Of a stretch of DNA of 64,000 nucleotides, positions 11,906 through 25,330 are shown piece by piece. Location: NCBI GenBank assembly GCA_013397795.1, contig VZTJ01000013.1:216913-280912 (forward strand), in the 5' to 3' direction. The DNA comes from Orthonyx spaldingii. Taxonomy: Eukaryota > Chordata > Aves > Passeriformes > Orthonychidae. Below the pieces are notes generated by a model. The model ran no database searches. It was not told the DNA's origin and saw only the letters and a list, made by a program, of their open reading frames with translations. Positions within the stretch are counted from its first letter, which is position 1, and each line of letters begins with the position of its first letter. Made by a program: the position numbers and the translations under genes.

Positions 11906-14900
11906 CTTACAGAAAATGGTTTTTATTTAGAGTAAATACAGAGGTTAAGCATGTTTTAAGAAGAGCTCTCTGTGGTTTTTAGCAATACTGTTTAGAGCAT
12001 TACTTCATTCTAAATTGCATGAATAAAGAAACTCTGAAAGGAGAAGAGGGTCAGCCTGGACATCTCTGATTTAAATTTGCTGTTTAGCGATTACAGTCCT
12101 GTGCTAATTGCTTTCATCCATTTTCACAAGGAGAAAGGCAAGACATGAAATAAAGGAAAATGAAAAATAAAAGCATATATTGCAAGTTATAAACTTCCTG
12201 GATTTACACTTAAAACGCGTTCAGTCTCACAATGCATTTCTTTCCCCCTAAAAACACGTCAAGATCTGTGATCAGGGCTGTCAGAGGTGCCCGGCACGGA
12301 CTGAAGCTTTGTTGAGCTGGGCAAATGGAAGCTGGGAGTGCATCATCTTTCACTGATCGACGTGCTAAATTCCTCAGAGCACAACAAGTTAAGGACTAAG
12401 TAAATAATCGATTAGCTGTCAGGCTTCCTGGTCATCCTCATGAAAGGGATTAGTGCCAGCCAGGGGCCAGAGAAGTGAGTCATGCTTCTACAAATACCTT
12501 TTGAACCAGGACAAAAAAGCTCCCAGGGAACACTCCTTCCATTTCAAAGCAGGGTTTAAGGCAATGGTGGTGCAGAAAAGGCTGCCTCCCTCCTCTCCTG
12601 TGCCTTTCCTAATTAATCTTTCATCAATAAAGAAAAACAGACTCAAAAAAAATTAGGAAAAAAGTATCAATTTGTTTCTGTTACACTGATTAAAACAGGC
12701 AGGGGCTATGTGGGAAAGCAATTCCACAGATTTGGACGGCAGGATTCCATCTGGCTATGGAACCAATTATATTTGTATTTCAACAAATGTGCCAGACAGA
12801 AGGAATGGAAATTCTCCACATCCTCCTGGCAGCAAGTAGAACTTGCTGAGAAGCCACTTATTGTTTGGTTTGTCTGATGACTTCTTTTGTTAAATATTAG
12901 CTGTATCCAGAAAAAAAACCCCCAACAACTTTGCACTTCAGGGCTGCACACACTGATCCCTTAATCCAAGTCCACTTTGAGACACTGTGCTTTGTGCCAC
13001 ATCCAAAATGAGACAAAACCTTTTATCTGGTGCCAGCAAAGCTACAGGAGTGGAAGAATGTGACTTTTTTGCTAGACATGGCTTCTAGACACTGTCACTG
13101 TCCTTCAAAACGCCCTGTCTGGCTCCTGCAGCAGGGCCTGTCAGCTGTGCCACCACCTCTGATGGGGAGAATGGTGCTCTTTACTCCCAGGAGTCTTTAA
13201 AAGGGAATTAATTCACTCTTCTCTAAGCAGTCGTTGAGCTGAGAGTTCAGTGAGGATGCCCTGAGTGCTGGAACGGCTCCTGCCTATGCCTATGCTAGAA
13301 ATTTGGGTTCCCATGTGGTGTAGGGTAAATCAGGTGATGGTGAGGAACCAGGCATGGAATAAAATACATCCAGTAATTCCAAACTAGGGTCTGCCTAAAA
13401 CAAGAACAACTCCATGATTAAAAAAAAAAAAAAGATTGCCAGAAATATTTCGCTATTCAAATTCAACTTATGTTCAGATCAAACCACAGTCACAAATTTC
13501 CCAGTATGAACAACTTCCTCTCATTTCCTGCTGCTCTGTCCTATGTCCCACTCAGTCCCAGCTGATGGATCAGGCTGGGGAAGAGAGGATGGAGGTGCTG
13601 ACGCATCCTCCCTATCCCAAATCCATCATGGAACAAGCAGGGTGTTGATGCTGCAGCTTCCTTCTCACCCTCGTGTGCCTCCGGCATCATTGCTGTGCCT
13701 GCTGACACTCCACACCTTGTTCTTCCTTCACAAATAATTCCAGCTCCAGAACTCTTCCAGGTCCCTGACCTGTTGTTAGACTAAAAGTGAAATATCTGTG
13801 TTTCCCGGGAAAAGACTTTGGGGTGGGTCATTTCCTAAGGTTTCACTTTCTGTGTGGCAGCCCCTACAGTTTGAGTCTTCACAAAGAAACAGTTCTCGTG
13901 GCCAGTTTGAGGAAAATCTTATTCCACAAGTTGTCTGTAATTCCAATAATTGTGATTTAATTATGAACTCCCAAAGAGCTTTCTGGCAAGTAAAAATTCA
14001 AGGGGCACTACACCTGAAGAAGTGTTTCTTCCAGCAGCTTCAGCTACTGTTTGTTTGATAAACTGAAATATTTTATAAAGTTAAAACACAACATATTTTA
14101 TAAAATTACTGCAATCTGTGTATTTCCTAAATCACTGCAATTTAAAAAGTTCACACATCTGCTGTGGAAATCATTATTTTCTGTGTCTCTAAGTAAAATT
14201 GCAAACATTCCAGTTTCAGGTGTCCCTATGTTTTCTATGAACTATATTCTAAAAACTTCTCAAACAAAACAAACAGGACTTGCATTAAATGAATGGTAAG
14301 AAAAACCACTTACACCCTTGGAATTTTTAAAGTTTTTCTCTTAAACTTACAGCTACAAAACTGATGTTTACTCACGTTGTGAGCTGCAAACAGGGAAGCC
14401 ACAGGAAATTTTTTAATGATTTTAAGACAGAGCCTTAACATGACCTGTAGAACTTCTGCAATATTAATTGTACAACCTGCTTGATGCTCATTGCCACAAC
14501 TATTCCTGCCTTCCTGTCAGTGTTCTTCAGGAATCACAGACTGGAGGTTGAGGCTTATTTCTAAAATCAGCTCCTGTGTTATACAAATCAAGTGGCATAA
14601 AATTTGAGGCCTTGTTTAAAACCAACTTTGTTCAGTTCTTGTTGCACAAGCTGCTCACATTTGCACTCAGGGAGGTGCTCAGTCCTTCATAATGGTTGCT
14701 CACCTAAGTTCCTGTACAAAAACCCAAATCCTTTTCTTCTGCGTTTATGTTAATTGGAAAGGACAGACTGCAGCAAGTTTTCTTCCCTTTTTTCTTTATT
14801 TCTATTTTTTTTTTCCTTTAGGTAAAGTCTATTCACTAATATTTGTCGAAAACAGATGTGATTCTACTTTAATGCATTCAGACTCCATTGCTTATTGAAA

Positions 14901-17900
14901 TATTTGCATTACTTTGAATTTAGAAAACAAGCTTTAGCTGTTAATGGACTTTGAATAGAAAGATATAAAGAATCTCAGTCTTCACTGTTTCCTACCAATT
15001 ACTAATTCTGCTTCTGTAAGAAGGTTTAATGTTTCTGCCTAAAATTAACCGTGCATGCCTTTCAGAATGTGTATTTAAAAGACCTCCTGCTGCTGCGGGA
15101 GAATTTTATTTTGTAGAATTCTTGTAAACACGGCAAAATGAACTTGTGCATCTGCTTTGGGTAATGGAAAATGCCTGGTATGTACAGACACAAGTGTGCA
15201 CACACAGGCGTAAATGTATACATGTGTATAAAATATACTGTCCACCTGCACAGAGCAGGGGTTCAACCCTTGCAAACTTAAAATATTAAATTAATTTCAA
15301 AGCATTTTGGATCACTGAATGAACAGCATTTTGTTTCTCATTGTCTTAGCTTGCATATGAACAAGCTGTCTGTGTCATGGCTGAGTTACATGAATGCCAT
15401 TTAGGGAACGGGTATGATGAGTCATTTTCCAAGAAATTCCAGATATCCACACTTCTGTCAGTAAACCTTTTCTCTTGGCACCAAACTGATTCATCTTAAC
15501 TGGAAATAAATGGAAAGTGGGTTGAGCTACGTATCCTGTTTGTACAATGAAAGGAGCCCAGACTCCACAGTAGGTGTTTGCAATATGAATTTACTCACCC
15601 AGTGCAGATTTGGATGCAGCTTTTAATCCAAGTGTGTGAAACCACTAAAGTCAATGTTCCTAAATATCTCAAACACTTATGAATATGTTGCCAGAAAGAG
15701 CCCCCAAAATACTGTTGGCTGTTCTTTTCTGTTGTCTGCCTTTCCCATTTGCCTTTAGCCTTTGGGTCTCATTGGTCATTGGCATTTGGGAAATCTTTAA
15801 ATGGTGTTTATCAAATAGAAAGTGCTTCAAAATCCTTAGAAATCAATGTAGCAGCTTGTGCCCAGTTTGCTTGGGTTGAGCTCAGGCTCTTTCCTGGGGA
15901 ATAGTATGATCCATATGTATCCACGTGTTTGTGTGTGAATTAATTTAATTTGGACATAACAGATCAACAAGAGAAGTTTTTTTTTAAATTGAAAAATAAG
16001 ACTGATTTATGATCTTCTTTCATTGCTACTTTCCTGGTTTTTGGTTTGTTTTTTTTTTGCCTTTCCTGCTGTCACAATACAAAAGTCCTGAATTTATATA
16101 CATTAATACTGATGAACAATTTAGTCTGTGAATACGTAGGAAAACCTGGGAGATCCTTCACACTGTGTAATATTCAATAGAGCTCTGATATTTTCTTTTC
16201 TTTTACTAAAGATGACCATGTCTATCAAATCAGAAGAGACAAAAATTTTTCCTCTAAGAGAAATGTTGGTTAGCAAAGACAAAATCCTACCAGGAGAAAT
16301 CTCTTGGTGAAGCACAGTTGTATCATGGTCTAGCTGCTCATTTCTCATTATTTATGCAGCCTCCTTGTTTTCTAAAAGCCACATATGGATAATTTTCTTC
16401 TTTTTAAATATTATATCTTTCTCCATTGTTCCTGGGAGGCATTTTAATGCAGATAATTGAATTTCAATTAATTCTGCATATGCTGTTCAGATCATAGTTG
16501 CTTACTACTGCTGATGTGGGTCTGTCATTATTCACACCCCACCTCAAACCCAGCTCTGTGTGACCATTTTTGAAGCCTTGTGTGAACACATTCCATTTAT
16601 TACTCTTAGGAAGTTATCCAGGAAGGTGCCTGTCAGAGACTGGAAAAGTTCATGCCTCGAACATTGATATAAAGTTTTGTTCATTATAAAGATGCCTCCA
16701 AAGCAGCCTCCCTGAAGACTGGGACTTTGGACTCTAAGTCAAACTCCTGAGATTAGATAAAGGGAAAACCCTGGCATATGGTCTCGATTGCCCCTGAATT
16801 TGGGCAGAGGTATTTCTAAGAACCTTAATAATCAGATCTTGACTGTGCCATAGCAAGTTCTCTAAAGCCTGCTTCTCTTTGTGAAATACTGTGTTCTTTC
16901 ATCAGCTTGTACAGCCAATAATAAAAATGATTTCAAAGAAAATTAAACTGGTGGTGGTAGAGGGTTATTATATTAAATTTGGGGTTTTATTTTAAATTCA
17001 CAAATAATGAGGAATGGATGCCTAAATAAAATGGAGCATCTGAGCCCCAGGGCTTCTGCTGCCAGCTTTGCCTTGGTTAAATTATTGCAAAGGACAAAGA
17101 AATGCAAACTGAGATCTGAAACCAAGAACTGTCCAGTACTCAGAGGATAAAACTGATAGAAACTTTGTGGAGTACCCACACTTGCTGTAAAATATCCTGG
17201 AAGAGAAGCTGGGGAAAGAATTTAGAAACTAATGGTAGAATCCATCCCACACAAAATTACATCTGGATCCTGTTGCTCTGGGATTGAGAAGTCCTTTTCC
17301 CACCATCATGCAGGGGGAAACCTTTCAGTAATTAAATGTTTTCCTCACGTTAGCAGAGAGACCTTAAAGCACAATGAAGTGGCACTGAAGAAGAATCCAC
17401 TTTCTCTGTCAGCTTAGATCTTGAAAATACCTTCCTTCCAAAACTGCTTGAAAGGGAATTGTGCCTGCAAAAAGGAGCAGAGGTGGAATCTATTGAAATT
17501 CTTTACAGTCAGAATTGAAATTCCAAAAGTAGGCTTGTAACAAAGGGCACTTCTTGTGAGAGGATTAAAAACTGTAAAGGCACTTTTGATACGACATTTC
17601 TGTTCAAAAATACCTATAGGTATTATAAAGAAGACAAAATACATTAAGTTATTATTAGGATTACAATGACCACCTCAAAAATATGTCACTCATTTATCCC
17701 ACAGAAAGATAGATGGGAATGGACTGGGGTTCTCACATTTTCCTCAGGGGTGCTGTGACTGTGCTTGCCTCAGTTCATTACAGCAACTAATTAGCACAAC
17801 CTCTCTTTATTGCAAAAAAAAATGAAAGCTTTTGTTGAAATATATTTATTCCACTCAGAACTGAAATTATATTACATCAGAAAAAGGTGATTGCAATATT

Positions 17901-17928
17901 TAAGTTCAAAAGCTTGCTGTTTCAGGTT
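11906..17928. other. 6-kb repeat-poor single-copy stretch
   Basis: The longest interval in the window with no CR1, LTR or sizeable microsatellite that I recognise. Only short homopolymers occur (for example A-run near 13420-13433). Open frames do not exceed about 86 codons and look random. A repeat-poor block of this size in bird DNA may hold conserved regulatory sequence; it needs alignment to other birds to tell. Confidence 0.5.
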
Positions 17929-18040
17929 CATAAAATCCTCATGGAATGGTTTGGGCTGGCAGGGACCTCCAAGGCCATCCAGTGCCACCCCCTGCCATGG
18001 GCAGGGACAGCTTCCACTGTCCCAGGGTGCTCCACACCTC
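17929..18040 (-). mobile_element. CR1 LINE 3' tail, minus orientation
   Basis: 'cataaaatcctcatggaatg' then 'gtttgggctggcagggacc', 'ccatccagtgccacc', 'ccatgggcagggacag' and 'ccactgtcccaggg' give a typical CR1 tail, 5'-truncated after about 110 bp. Confidence 0.92.
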
Positions 18041-20225
18041 AACCAGCTGAAGCCTGGATCTTAAATAAGTTTATACATCACTCCTGCCTTGCACATAATT
18101 AAACAAAAGAATTATCAAACCATCCCAGGAAGTGTCAATATTTCAGGAGGAATGTGCTAGAATGGATAACTCCCTTTAGTCTGTTCAGCTGGCAAAACTG
18201 ACACACAGAATTTGCTCAGTCACCATCAATCATAAATTGGTAGCAATCATTTAAAAAAAAATCTAATTTGATTTCCTCTAAATCAAAACCAACTAAATTT
18301 CACTAAGCTGTTCCCAGAAATGTAGTAGTCCTGATACCAGAGGTAGAATATAATTTATCCTTTGTTCTTTGTTTGTAAAACCCCATTTTTTTCCCCTCTA
18401 AGGACAGAATCGGTGTTTATTTAGGGAAATTCCTGTGTAGGTACAAAATTCTATTTTCTCACTTTTAAACTGACTCAACCTCTGACTTCCTCATCTGAGT
18501 TCCTGCATAACAAGCAGCTCTAAGAATTCTATTCAGTGATTTTTAGAGTGAAGGGATTTGTATTTTTTCCAGCTATGCAAGGGAGCGATACTAAGAATGA
18601 TCAACTGGTGGTGAAGCAAAAGCAGTTCTGTAAGGAAAAAAATCCATTCTTCATTTAAAAGCTCCACTACACCTAAATTTCATTAAATGAGCTATTCCAG
18701 TGGTAAAAATCCCTTGACACAAAAAAAAAAAATCCAACCAAAAGAAAACATACCCTCCCCCCAACCAAAATCCAGTTTAGTCTCCATTTTAATTATTAAA
18801 ATTCTTCTCCCCCCGCCCCCATTTAAATCATTACCAGCAACCTGAATTAACATGCAGCTGTTCTAAGGACAGAAAAGGAACAAACTGCACAGCTCCTGCA
18901 TCAGATGAGAAAGGAATTAAGTTTGATGAATGCTGTTTATGTCTCACTAACAGCCCTAAAGGCATCTCATAATTTTGTGATAAGAAAATATTTCCCTGTC
19001 AAGAGCCATTAACATCTGGGTTTTTTTGAAAAGTTTAGTCATTACATGCTTTGCCTGACAGCTCAATGTAGTACAGCTTGATGGATAACTGAGGGAAAGG
19101 CTTGAAAGGTCTCCAAATGAAGTCAATGTTCCAAATTTAATGAAAAATGCTGAAGTGCAATACTGTTATAAATACAAACCATCTAATTGTAAACCAAAAC
19201 AAGGCACCTTCTTGATTTGGGTAATTTTGGTGATATTTGAGGAATAAGGGGATTGCAGGACCTCAGCCTCTTCTCTGCATCTCTTTGTTGATGTTGCTAT
19301 TTCCACCTCACAGATTGCCAAGGTTTCAGCTGTTAACTACAGTGACCTTTGGAAATATCTATTGCAAAATTAATAGGATTCGAAAATATTCATTAGAATA
19401 GAAGAGTTCCACCGTGGACTGAAATTTAACTTGTGAGTTTTGGTCCTTAATGAAGTTTGGAAGTGAATTATTTTTGCATGGCGAGAAAGAGGTTGAAGAA
19501 TGTATTCCTCCAATGAAAAACAGTTTGCAGTTTTAGACACTTTAGAAAACGGCTTCGCAAATGGACTCAAAACCCCGAATTTTTGCTGCATCCCAATGAA
19601 GTGTCTGCATCCCAAGGCTGGCCTGGGGGAGCAGGGAGTGCAGCCCGAGCTCTGATGGAAGGCAGATATACAAGAGAGGGATGTGAGGACAGGTGACAGA
19701 GGAGAGAGACAAATCCATGGATATAAAGGGATGACGTTCGAAAAGCCAGAGATCAGCTGGAGCTGAAATTTGTAAGGGTTTCAAGGACAAGAAGAGCTGT
19801 TACTGCTCCATCATCAGTAGAAGAATGAACAAGGGAAATATTGGCTTGCTGGGAACAGGGAGGGTGATTTAGGACCAGCAGACAGAGATAATAAACACCT
19901 TCTAAGCTCTGGGGCTCCCTTCCAAGGTCTCCCAGCCTTTTGTGCCTGGAGACAGAGTTCAGGAGGAGAGGAGCTTCCAGCAGTGGGAGGGGAGATACTC
20001 GGGCAGGGATCTTTTCAGAAGCCCAAGATGGGTTGCATTGAAGCACCAAGAGAAGGATGGCTGCTGTCATGACAACTGCCTTCCCTCTTTGTCATCTCTC
20101 ACAGGCTCTGCTTTATCAAACCGTCTTTATCTTGACCCAGGAGGGCTTTGTCCAGGTCTTATCCCACTCGCCCTGTCCTGCTGAGGAGGTGAGGCATAGG
20201 GCATCAGTTGGTGTCCAGCAAGGGT
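18041..20225. other. Single-copy stretch
   Basis: No gene recognised. Block 18890-18990 is low in CpG, has balanced composition and no repeats, and is one of the places where I would look first for a conserved non-coding element. Overlapping minus-strand frames at 19370-20070 (up to 105 codons) have no recognisable homology. A 34-base segment at 18225-18258 resembles 20813-20846. Confidence 0.45.
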
Positions 20226-20623
20226 TGATGCCTTAGGATTTTTAGCTTCTATGTTTTTCATGTAACTCTGGAGCTGCTGTTCTCCCATCTTAAACAAAAC
20301 AATTTCTCTCTGGGCCTGAAACTCAAGGACACCTCATTGTCTTAGGCCTCAAAAAATGTAAACAGCAGAGAAATTGGGGGGGGCAAACTTGGGATAGATT
20401 ACTTCATTACCTGAGGTTATAATTGGAGGTCTAACCCCGATATGCAAATGGAACAAAAATTATAAAACATGAAAAACCTGTGACCCATCGTCCATTTTGG
20501 GTGCAGCCCTGGGTGGGCTCTGACTGCCCGAATGTACCTGGAAGGCCTTTGAATAAATATCTGCTTTTTATTCTCTTAATTTTGTCTGGCCTCTGTTCTA
20601 AGTAAGCCTGCGAAAAGGCATCA
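20226..20623 (+). mobile_element. Solo LTR of an endogenous retrovirus, plus orientation
   Basis: A 398-bp element that starts TGATGCCTT and ends AAGGCATCA, a perfect 9-bp terminal inverted repeat with the TG...CA ends of retroviral LTRs. It is flanked by a 4-bp direct repeat 'gggt' (20222-20225 and 20624-20627), the target-site duplication. A polyadenylation signal AATAAA lies at 20552-20557, followed by a T-rich stretch, which fixes the orientation. No internal gag/pol/env DNA is attached, so the provirus has collapsed to a solo LTR by recombination between its LTRs. A 4-bp duplication would fit gammaretrovirus-like (class I) elements, but four bases can match by chance. Confidence 0.88.
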
Positions 20624-20627
20624 GGGT

Positions 20628-23600
20628 CAGACCCAGCACAGCCATGGAGCTGCTGCTGGGGTGGGCTGTGTGCCTCAGGAGAGCCTGAGAGAGCCAGGGC
20701 TGCTCCAGCAGCAACTGGGAAAACTCTGGAGATGGGGGAGAATGGAACTGGACCTGTGGGATGATGCTAATGTGAAAATAGAGGCAACTCCTTTTTTGCT
20801 GAATGATTGTTAATCAATCACAAATTCATAGCAATCATTTAAAAAACCCAGAACAAACCACTTTCTATCAGCCCAGGTTGCTTCAACCGTGCCCCTCTAT
20901 GTATTTGTCTGGTTTCCTTTACTTAAACACTTCATACATCCAAAGTCTTGTGTTTGCTCATTTATTCAGGAGAGTTCATCTCTGTTCCAGTGATTCTCAA
21001 AAGTCCTTTCACAGGGCTTTTCTTCACAGATACCCAAGAGCTGAGTCAGAGTTGTCTGCACATCTCCAGAAATACCCCGGCTGGTATTTTATCTTTGGCA
21101 GAATTGGATCAGAGCCATTGTTAACGAATAGAATAGTAAATTCATCTCAGTTGGTATCACACAGCAGACTTTATGTTGAGGGATTAGATTCCAAGAGGAA
21201 AACCCTGGTGACAAGGCCAAGTGCACACAATCATGTGGGATTTCTGCCCTTTCTGACACTTTCAGGGGTTTCAGTGCAAAACCTTTGATCATTTCTTGTT
21301 TGCACAGCACTTTTGGTGCAGCACAACACAATAAGATTTCCCAGAGTGAGGCTTTGGAGCACAATTGTTTTTACTTGCAGTGATTTGTAAGCTCAAAGAC
21401 TCTATTTTATCAATGGCACAGGGTATTAATGGGATTTTAAGGTGCACCTCCTTCATATATCAAGGGGATAATAGAGTCACAAGCAGACTTACGTGATAAA
21501 TCATTACAGCTTTAGAGGAAAAGTTAATGCTTTTGTTCACAGAAATGTTAAAAGCTTTAGGAGGCAATATTTTAAACTGCTTAAAATGATAAATCAAAGC
21601 AGATTAGCTTTCCAGATAAATATGTATGTAGGCAAAGTCCTGTGACACCGACTAGAGCCACATATATTGGCTATAATAGGTCGAAAAACATCCCTGTGAA
21701 TCCATTAATTTTAATATTCCTGACAGAAATTCTACAAGAAGTCTTCCATATGTCCTGTATATCTTGTGTTTCATATGTAGAGCCACGCAATATTTGAGAA
21801 ACTGTTTTTAGTTTGGTTTAGCTTATTATTAAAGCCCGAATTAATAGGCATTGGTTAACAATTTATTCCTTTACTCCTCAAGGTAAATTCCTTTTGGACA
21901 ACGAGCATTCCTGTGGGTCTGCATAATGGGAAAATATCACAAAAATAGGGAATTTACTAATTTTCACAAACTAACTATTTGGTTTTTTGAAGGATCTCTG
22001 TGACATGCTCTTTTAGTGAGGTGTTTAGCAATTAAGAAGATCAGGACAAACAAGAAATAATTGCCTGTGAGTTTGTCGCAGGAGATTTTCAATGAGACGA
22101 GGAGAAAGAAAATTAATTTCTTTTTTAAAAAAGAAATTGTGAAGTGTAGCAGAAAGAGACAATGGTCCTCATCACGAGATCTCACAGAATACAAGAATTC
22201 AGCAACGTGACTATATAAATATATATCTGTAAGATGAAAATGTGCAATGGTTAATATAATAAAAAGACCTTCTCACAAAGCCATTAGTTAAATTACAAGT
22301 TGAGAAAAAGGAATATTTTCTACACAGAGCAGACTAGAGTCCTAATTGCCTACTAGAATGGGTTTTATCTCTCTTTCTAAAGAGGATGGATTGCTAATTG
22401 GGAAAATAAATCACCAAATCATCAACATAATCATTGAATAAGTACCAAATAAACAGAAAGCAGATTTCTTTGAGAAGATTATTTTTGCAGAAAAGGCTGC
22501 AGCTCGTTTTTCTCAGTGTGAAAAGGGATTATTATTAATTATGATTATATTAATTATTATATTAATACTGAAAGCAGTGGATGTGCTGACCAACGCGGCG
22601 TTTTCCTCAGGTATCACAAGGATTGAAGGCTCAGCCCCAAATTTTTGCTTCCCGTTTTTTGTTCTATGCAGTAGTTTTGTTCAATGCAATCATTTTCCCA
22701 TTTTCAATGTTTAGTATTCAGTTGCTCTTAGCCTGAGAGATCACATAGTAATTGAGGAACATGAAATATCTACATGAAAGGAATACAGGTCTTTTGAGTG
22801 AAAGGTAGGAAAAGAATCTTCACAAGGAACAAGTAGAAGATGGAACTTAAACCCAGTTGGTGCTGAGAAGAGTTTGACTTTGACTGACTTTGAGAATCTC
22901 CCCCGAAAATATCTTGTTAAGAAGTTTTAGCAAATTGATTGGGTGTTTTATGTCTTGTAAAGTCTTACAATATCAAATATCAAAAATATTCTCTGTTCCA
23001 TGCCACACATGCTCTGTTCCTGAAGTTCCACGTGCTCAGATCCAAAAGCTCAGTTTGGGGTTCCTGCAGTTTAATGAGCTGCACTATTTTTGTTTTAAAA
23101 TAATCAAAATAAAACATTTCCATTATGAACGTCACTACAGGAGGGTAATTGGAAAAATCTGAAGCCCTGAAAAGAGCCCTGACTCAACACCTATTTATTT
23201 ACTTCAGTTCTTCATCACTCAAGGCTAAATCAGATGACAACTTTATTTATGCATGCATTCACTTATTTATTATGTAGAAATATAAGTGTAACTCACCTAA
23301 TTGGTTGACTGGAACAATCTGGCAATGATATTTGCTGTCTTAAATGAATATACAGGCATCAAGAGGATATGTTTGGAATAACTTGTCCATGGTGGGAATG
23401 CATATTCTGATAATCAAAGCATATCTGAAAAAAAAACCAAAATTTTTAGCTTGAAAATGGAACTTCATTAAAACCAAAAGTTTTTAGGAACTAGGATTGC
23501 TTTAACAAATACAACAGAAGTATTCAAAAATGTGGTTTCCTTTGTTTTCTTGCACTAATTTGGTAATATAAAAGATCTGTTTGGCTTAGCTTTCTTTTAG

Positions 23601-24917
23601 ATTGCTCATCAATATAAAAAGGTAGATTTTATTAGACTGATGGTAGATGATAAATGGCACTGTTAAAATTTGACACTTTATATGCATAAAAAATTTATTT
23701 CTAAAAAAACTTTATATGTACAAAAAATTTTGATATTTTATGTGCATACATAAAAAACCTGAAATATTTATAAAACCCTATTTTTTATTTTATGTAATGA
23801 GATTTTCAATGGTACTGAATCAATTCAGACTACCCACTGAATTTTGAAAAAATTCAGATTTTGCTTTTCAGAAATCTTAAATACAGAGTTGCACATAGAA
23901 TGAAATTTGTTTTCTAAATAGCTTTTTAGGTATAATTTTTCTCTTCCCAAATATCTCTTTGATTTTCATCCTATTTTGTTGCTGTACAAGTTTTGTTCAT
24001 TCGATTTTTTGGGATTGATTAAAAATATATCTTTGATTTCCTTTGTTTCAGCACTGTAAGGTCGAGATCATCCTTGCAATTTGCTGCCATCTCTCCCTGA
24101 ACACACACTCATTTTTCTAAGATAAAATGCTACTATTAAAAAAAAAAAAAGGCCTATTCCAAGACTTTGGGGTATTTGTCAATACACCTCTGTGTAACTG
24201 CAGTCATTTTGGATATCAAATCAATTCTACACACACACATCCATAAATTAATAGAGTTATCTCTATTTTAAAAATTGGCTTTATGTCCAATAACTTCGCA
24301 CAGAAATCAGAGCAGCAATGCAGAAAAAGATAATTAAAATGATTGTTTCATCAGAAATTTTAGTGTGGAGAACACAGAACATCCTGAACCTACTGCAATC
24401 AACTATGACATCTAATTAAGAAATTGAAACAGCTGAATAAACTCATAATGTTCCTCATTATTGTTTTAACTATTCCCCTCTACCCCCTCGAAATACGGTT
24501 CCGTGGTTTCAGATCCAAGTCAAGTTGTGTTTAATCTTTTTTGATACTAAAACCTCGTCAGGTATTTTTGTGAGAAGTTTGACTTGTTTTTACAAAGAGG
24601 TTCCTAATTCTGAGCCCAAACCAAATTCTTTCTGTGAAGTTGAAATTGTCCAGTGACAGGAGAAGGGACAAGGGGCACAAACAGAAACACAAGAGTTCTT
24701 CAGCCTGATTACAGGAGGTAGAGCTTAGATGGCAGCATTTTGTGCCTCTTGGAAAAAAGCAACCTGCCACTGTCCTCAGTCTGCCAAAACAGCGTTAAAA
24801 CCAGGCCATACGCTTGAAGTTAAGCTTTAGCTAAATCCATGTGGGTCCTGGAAGTTGTGCTGATACAGCAGAAGTTGTGCTGTATCATTGGGAATAGGAG
24901 GGAAAGAAAATAAATAA
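20628..24917. other. 4.3-kb repeat-poor AT-rich stretch
   Basis: No CR1 or LTR recognised. It holds a 24-bp perfect palindrome at 22115-22138, an AT-rich block with several TAATTA cores at 22527-22570, and a degenerate ~36-bp reiteration of 'actttatatg..a..aaaaattt' at about 23670-23760. The longest frame (20803-21288, 161 codons) matches nothing I know and begins at a poor initiation context, so I do not call it a gene. Confidence 0.5.
22115..22138. repeat. 24-bp perfect palindrome
   Basis: AATTTCTTTTTT followed immediately by its reverse complement. It is A/T-rich, so it may arise by chance or slippage. It can extrude as a cruciform. Confidence 0.9.
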
Positions 24918-25330
24918 TCAGAGAATCCCAGAACGTTTTGGGTTGGAAGGGACTTTAAAGCTCACCCATTCCACCCCTGCCATGGGCAGGGACACCTCCC
25001 ACTGTCCCAGGCTGCTCCAAGCCCCAGCATCCAACCTGGCCTTGGACACTGCCAGGGATCCAGGGGCAGCCACAGCTTCTCTGGGCACCCTGTGCCAGGG
25101 CCTCCCCATCCTCACAGGGAACAATTCCTTCCCAATATCCCATCCATCCCTGCCCTCTGGCAGTGGGAAGCCATGCCCTGTGTCCTGTCCCTCCATCCCT
25201 TGTAAACAGTCTCTCTCTGTCTTTCCTGCAGCTCCTTCACGTCCTGGAAGGCCGCAATGAGGTCACCCTGAAGCTTCTCCTCTCTGGGCTGAACAATCCC
25301 AGTTTTCTCAGTCTTTCCTCACAGCAGAGG
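24918..25330 (-). mobile_element. CR1 LINE 3' region with intact tail, minus orientation
   Basis: Starts with the terminal 'tcagagaatcccagaacg' and 'ttgggttggaagggac' blocks and extends about 410 bp into the C-terminal part of ORF2. The minus strand still reads through GWDIGKELFPVRMGRPW and HRVPREAVAAPGSL, counterparts of the CR1 RRNFFxERVVxHW and NRLPREVVxSPSL segments. It is the best-preserved member of this subfamily in the window and is 5'-truncated, as usual for CR1. Confidence 0.95.

Noticed and set aside
15258..15276. tRNA B-box-like 'ggttcaaccct'
   Set aside because: No A box or cloverleaf arms upstream at the required distance.
20803..21288. 161-codon open frame
   Set aside because: No recognised domain, no coding-like composition, and a minus-strand frame overlaps it. 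It fits a chance frame.
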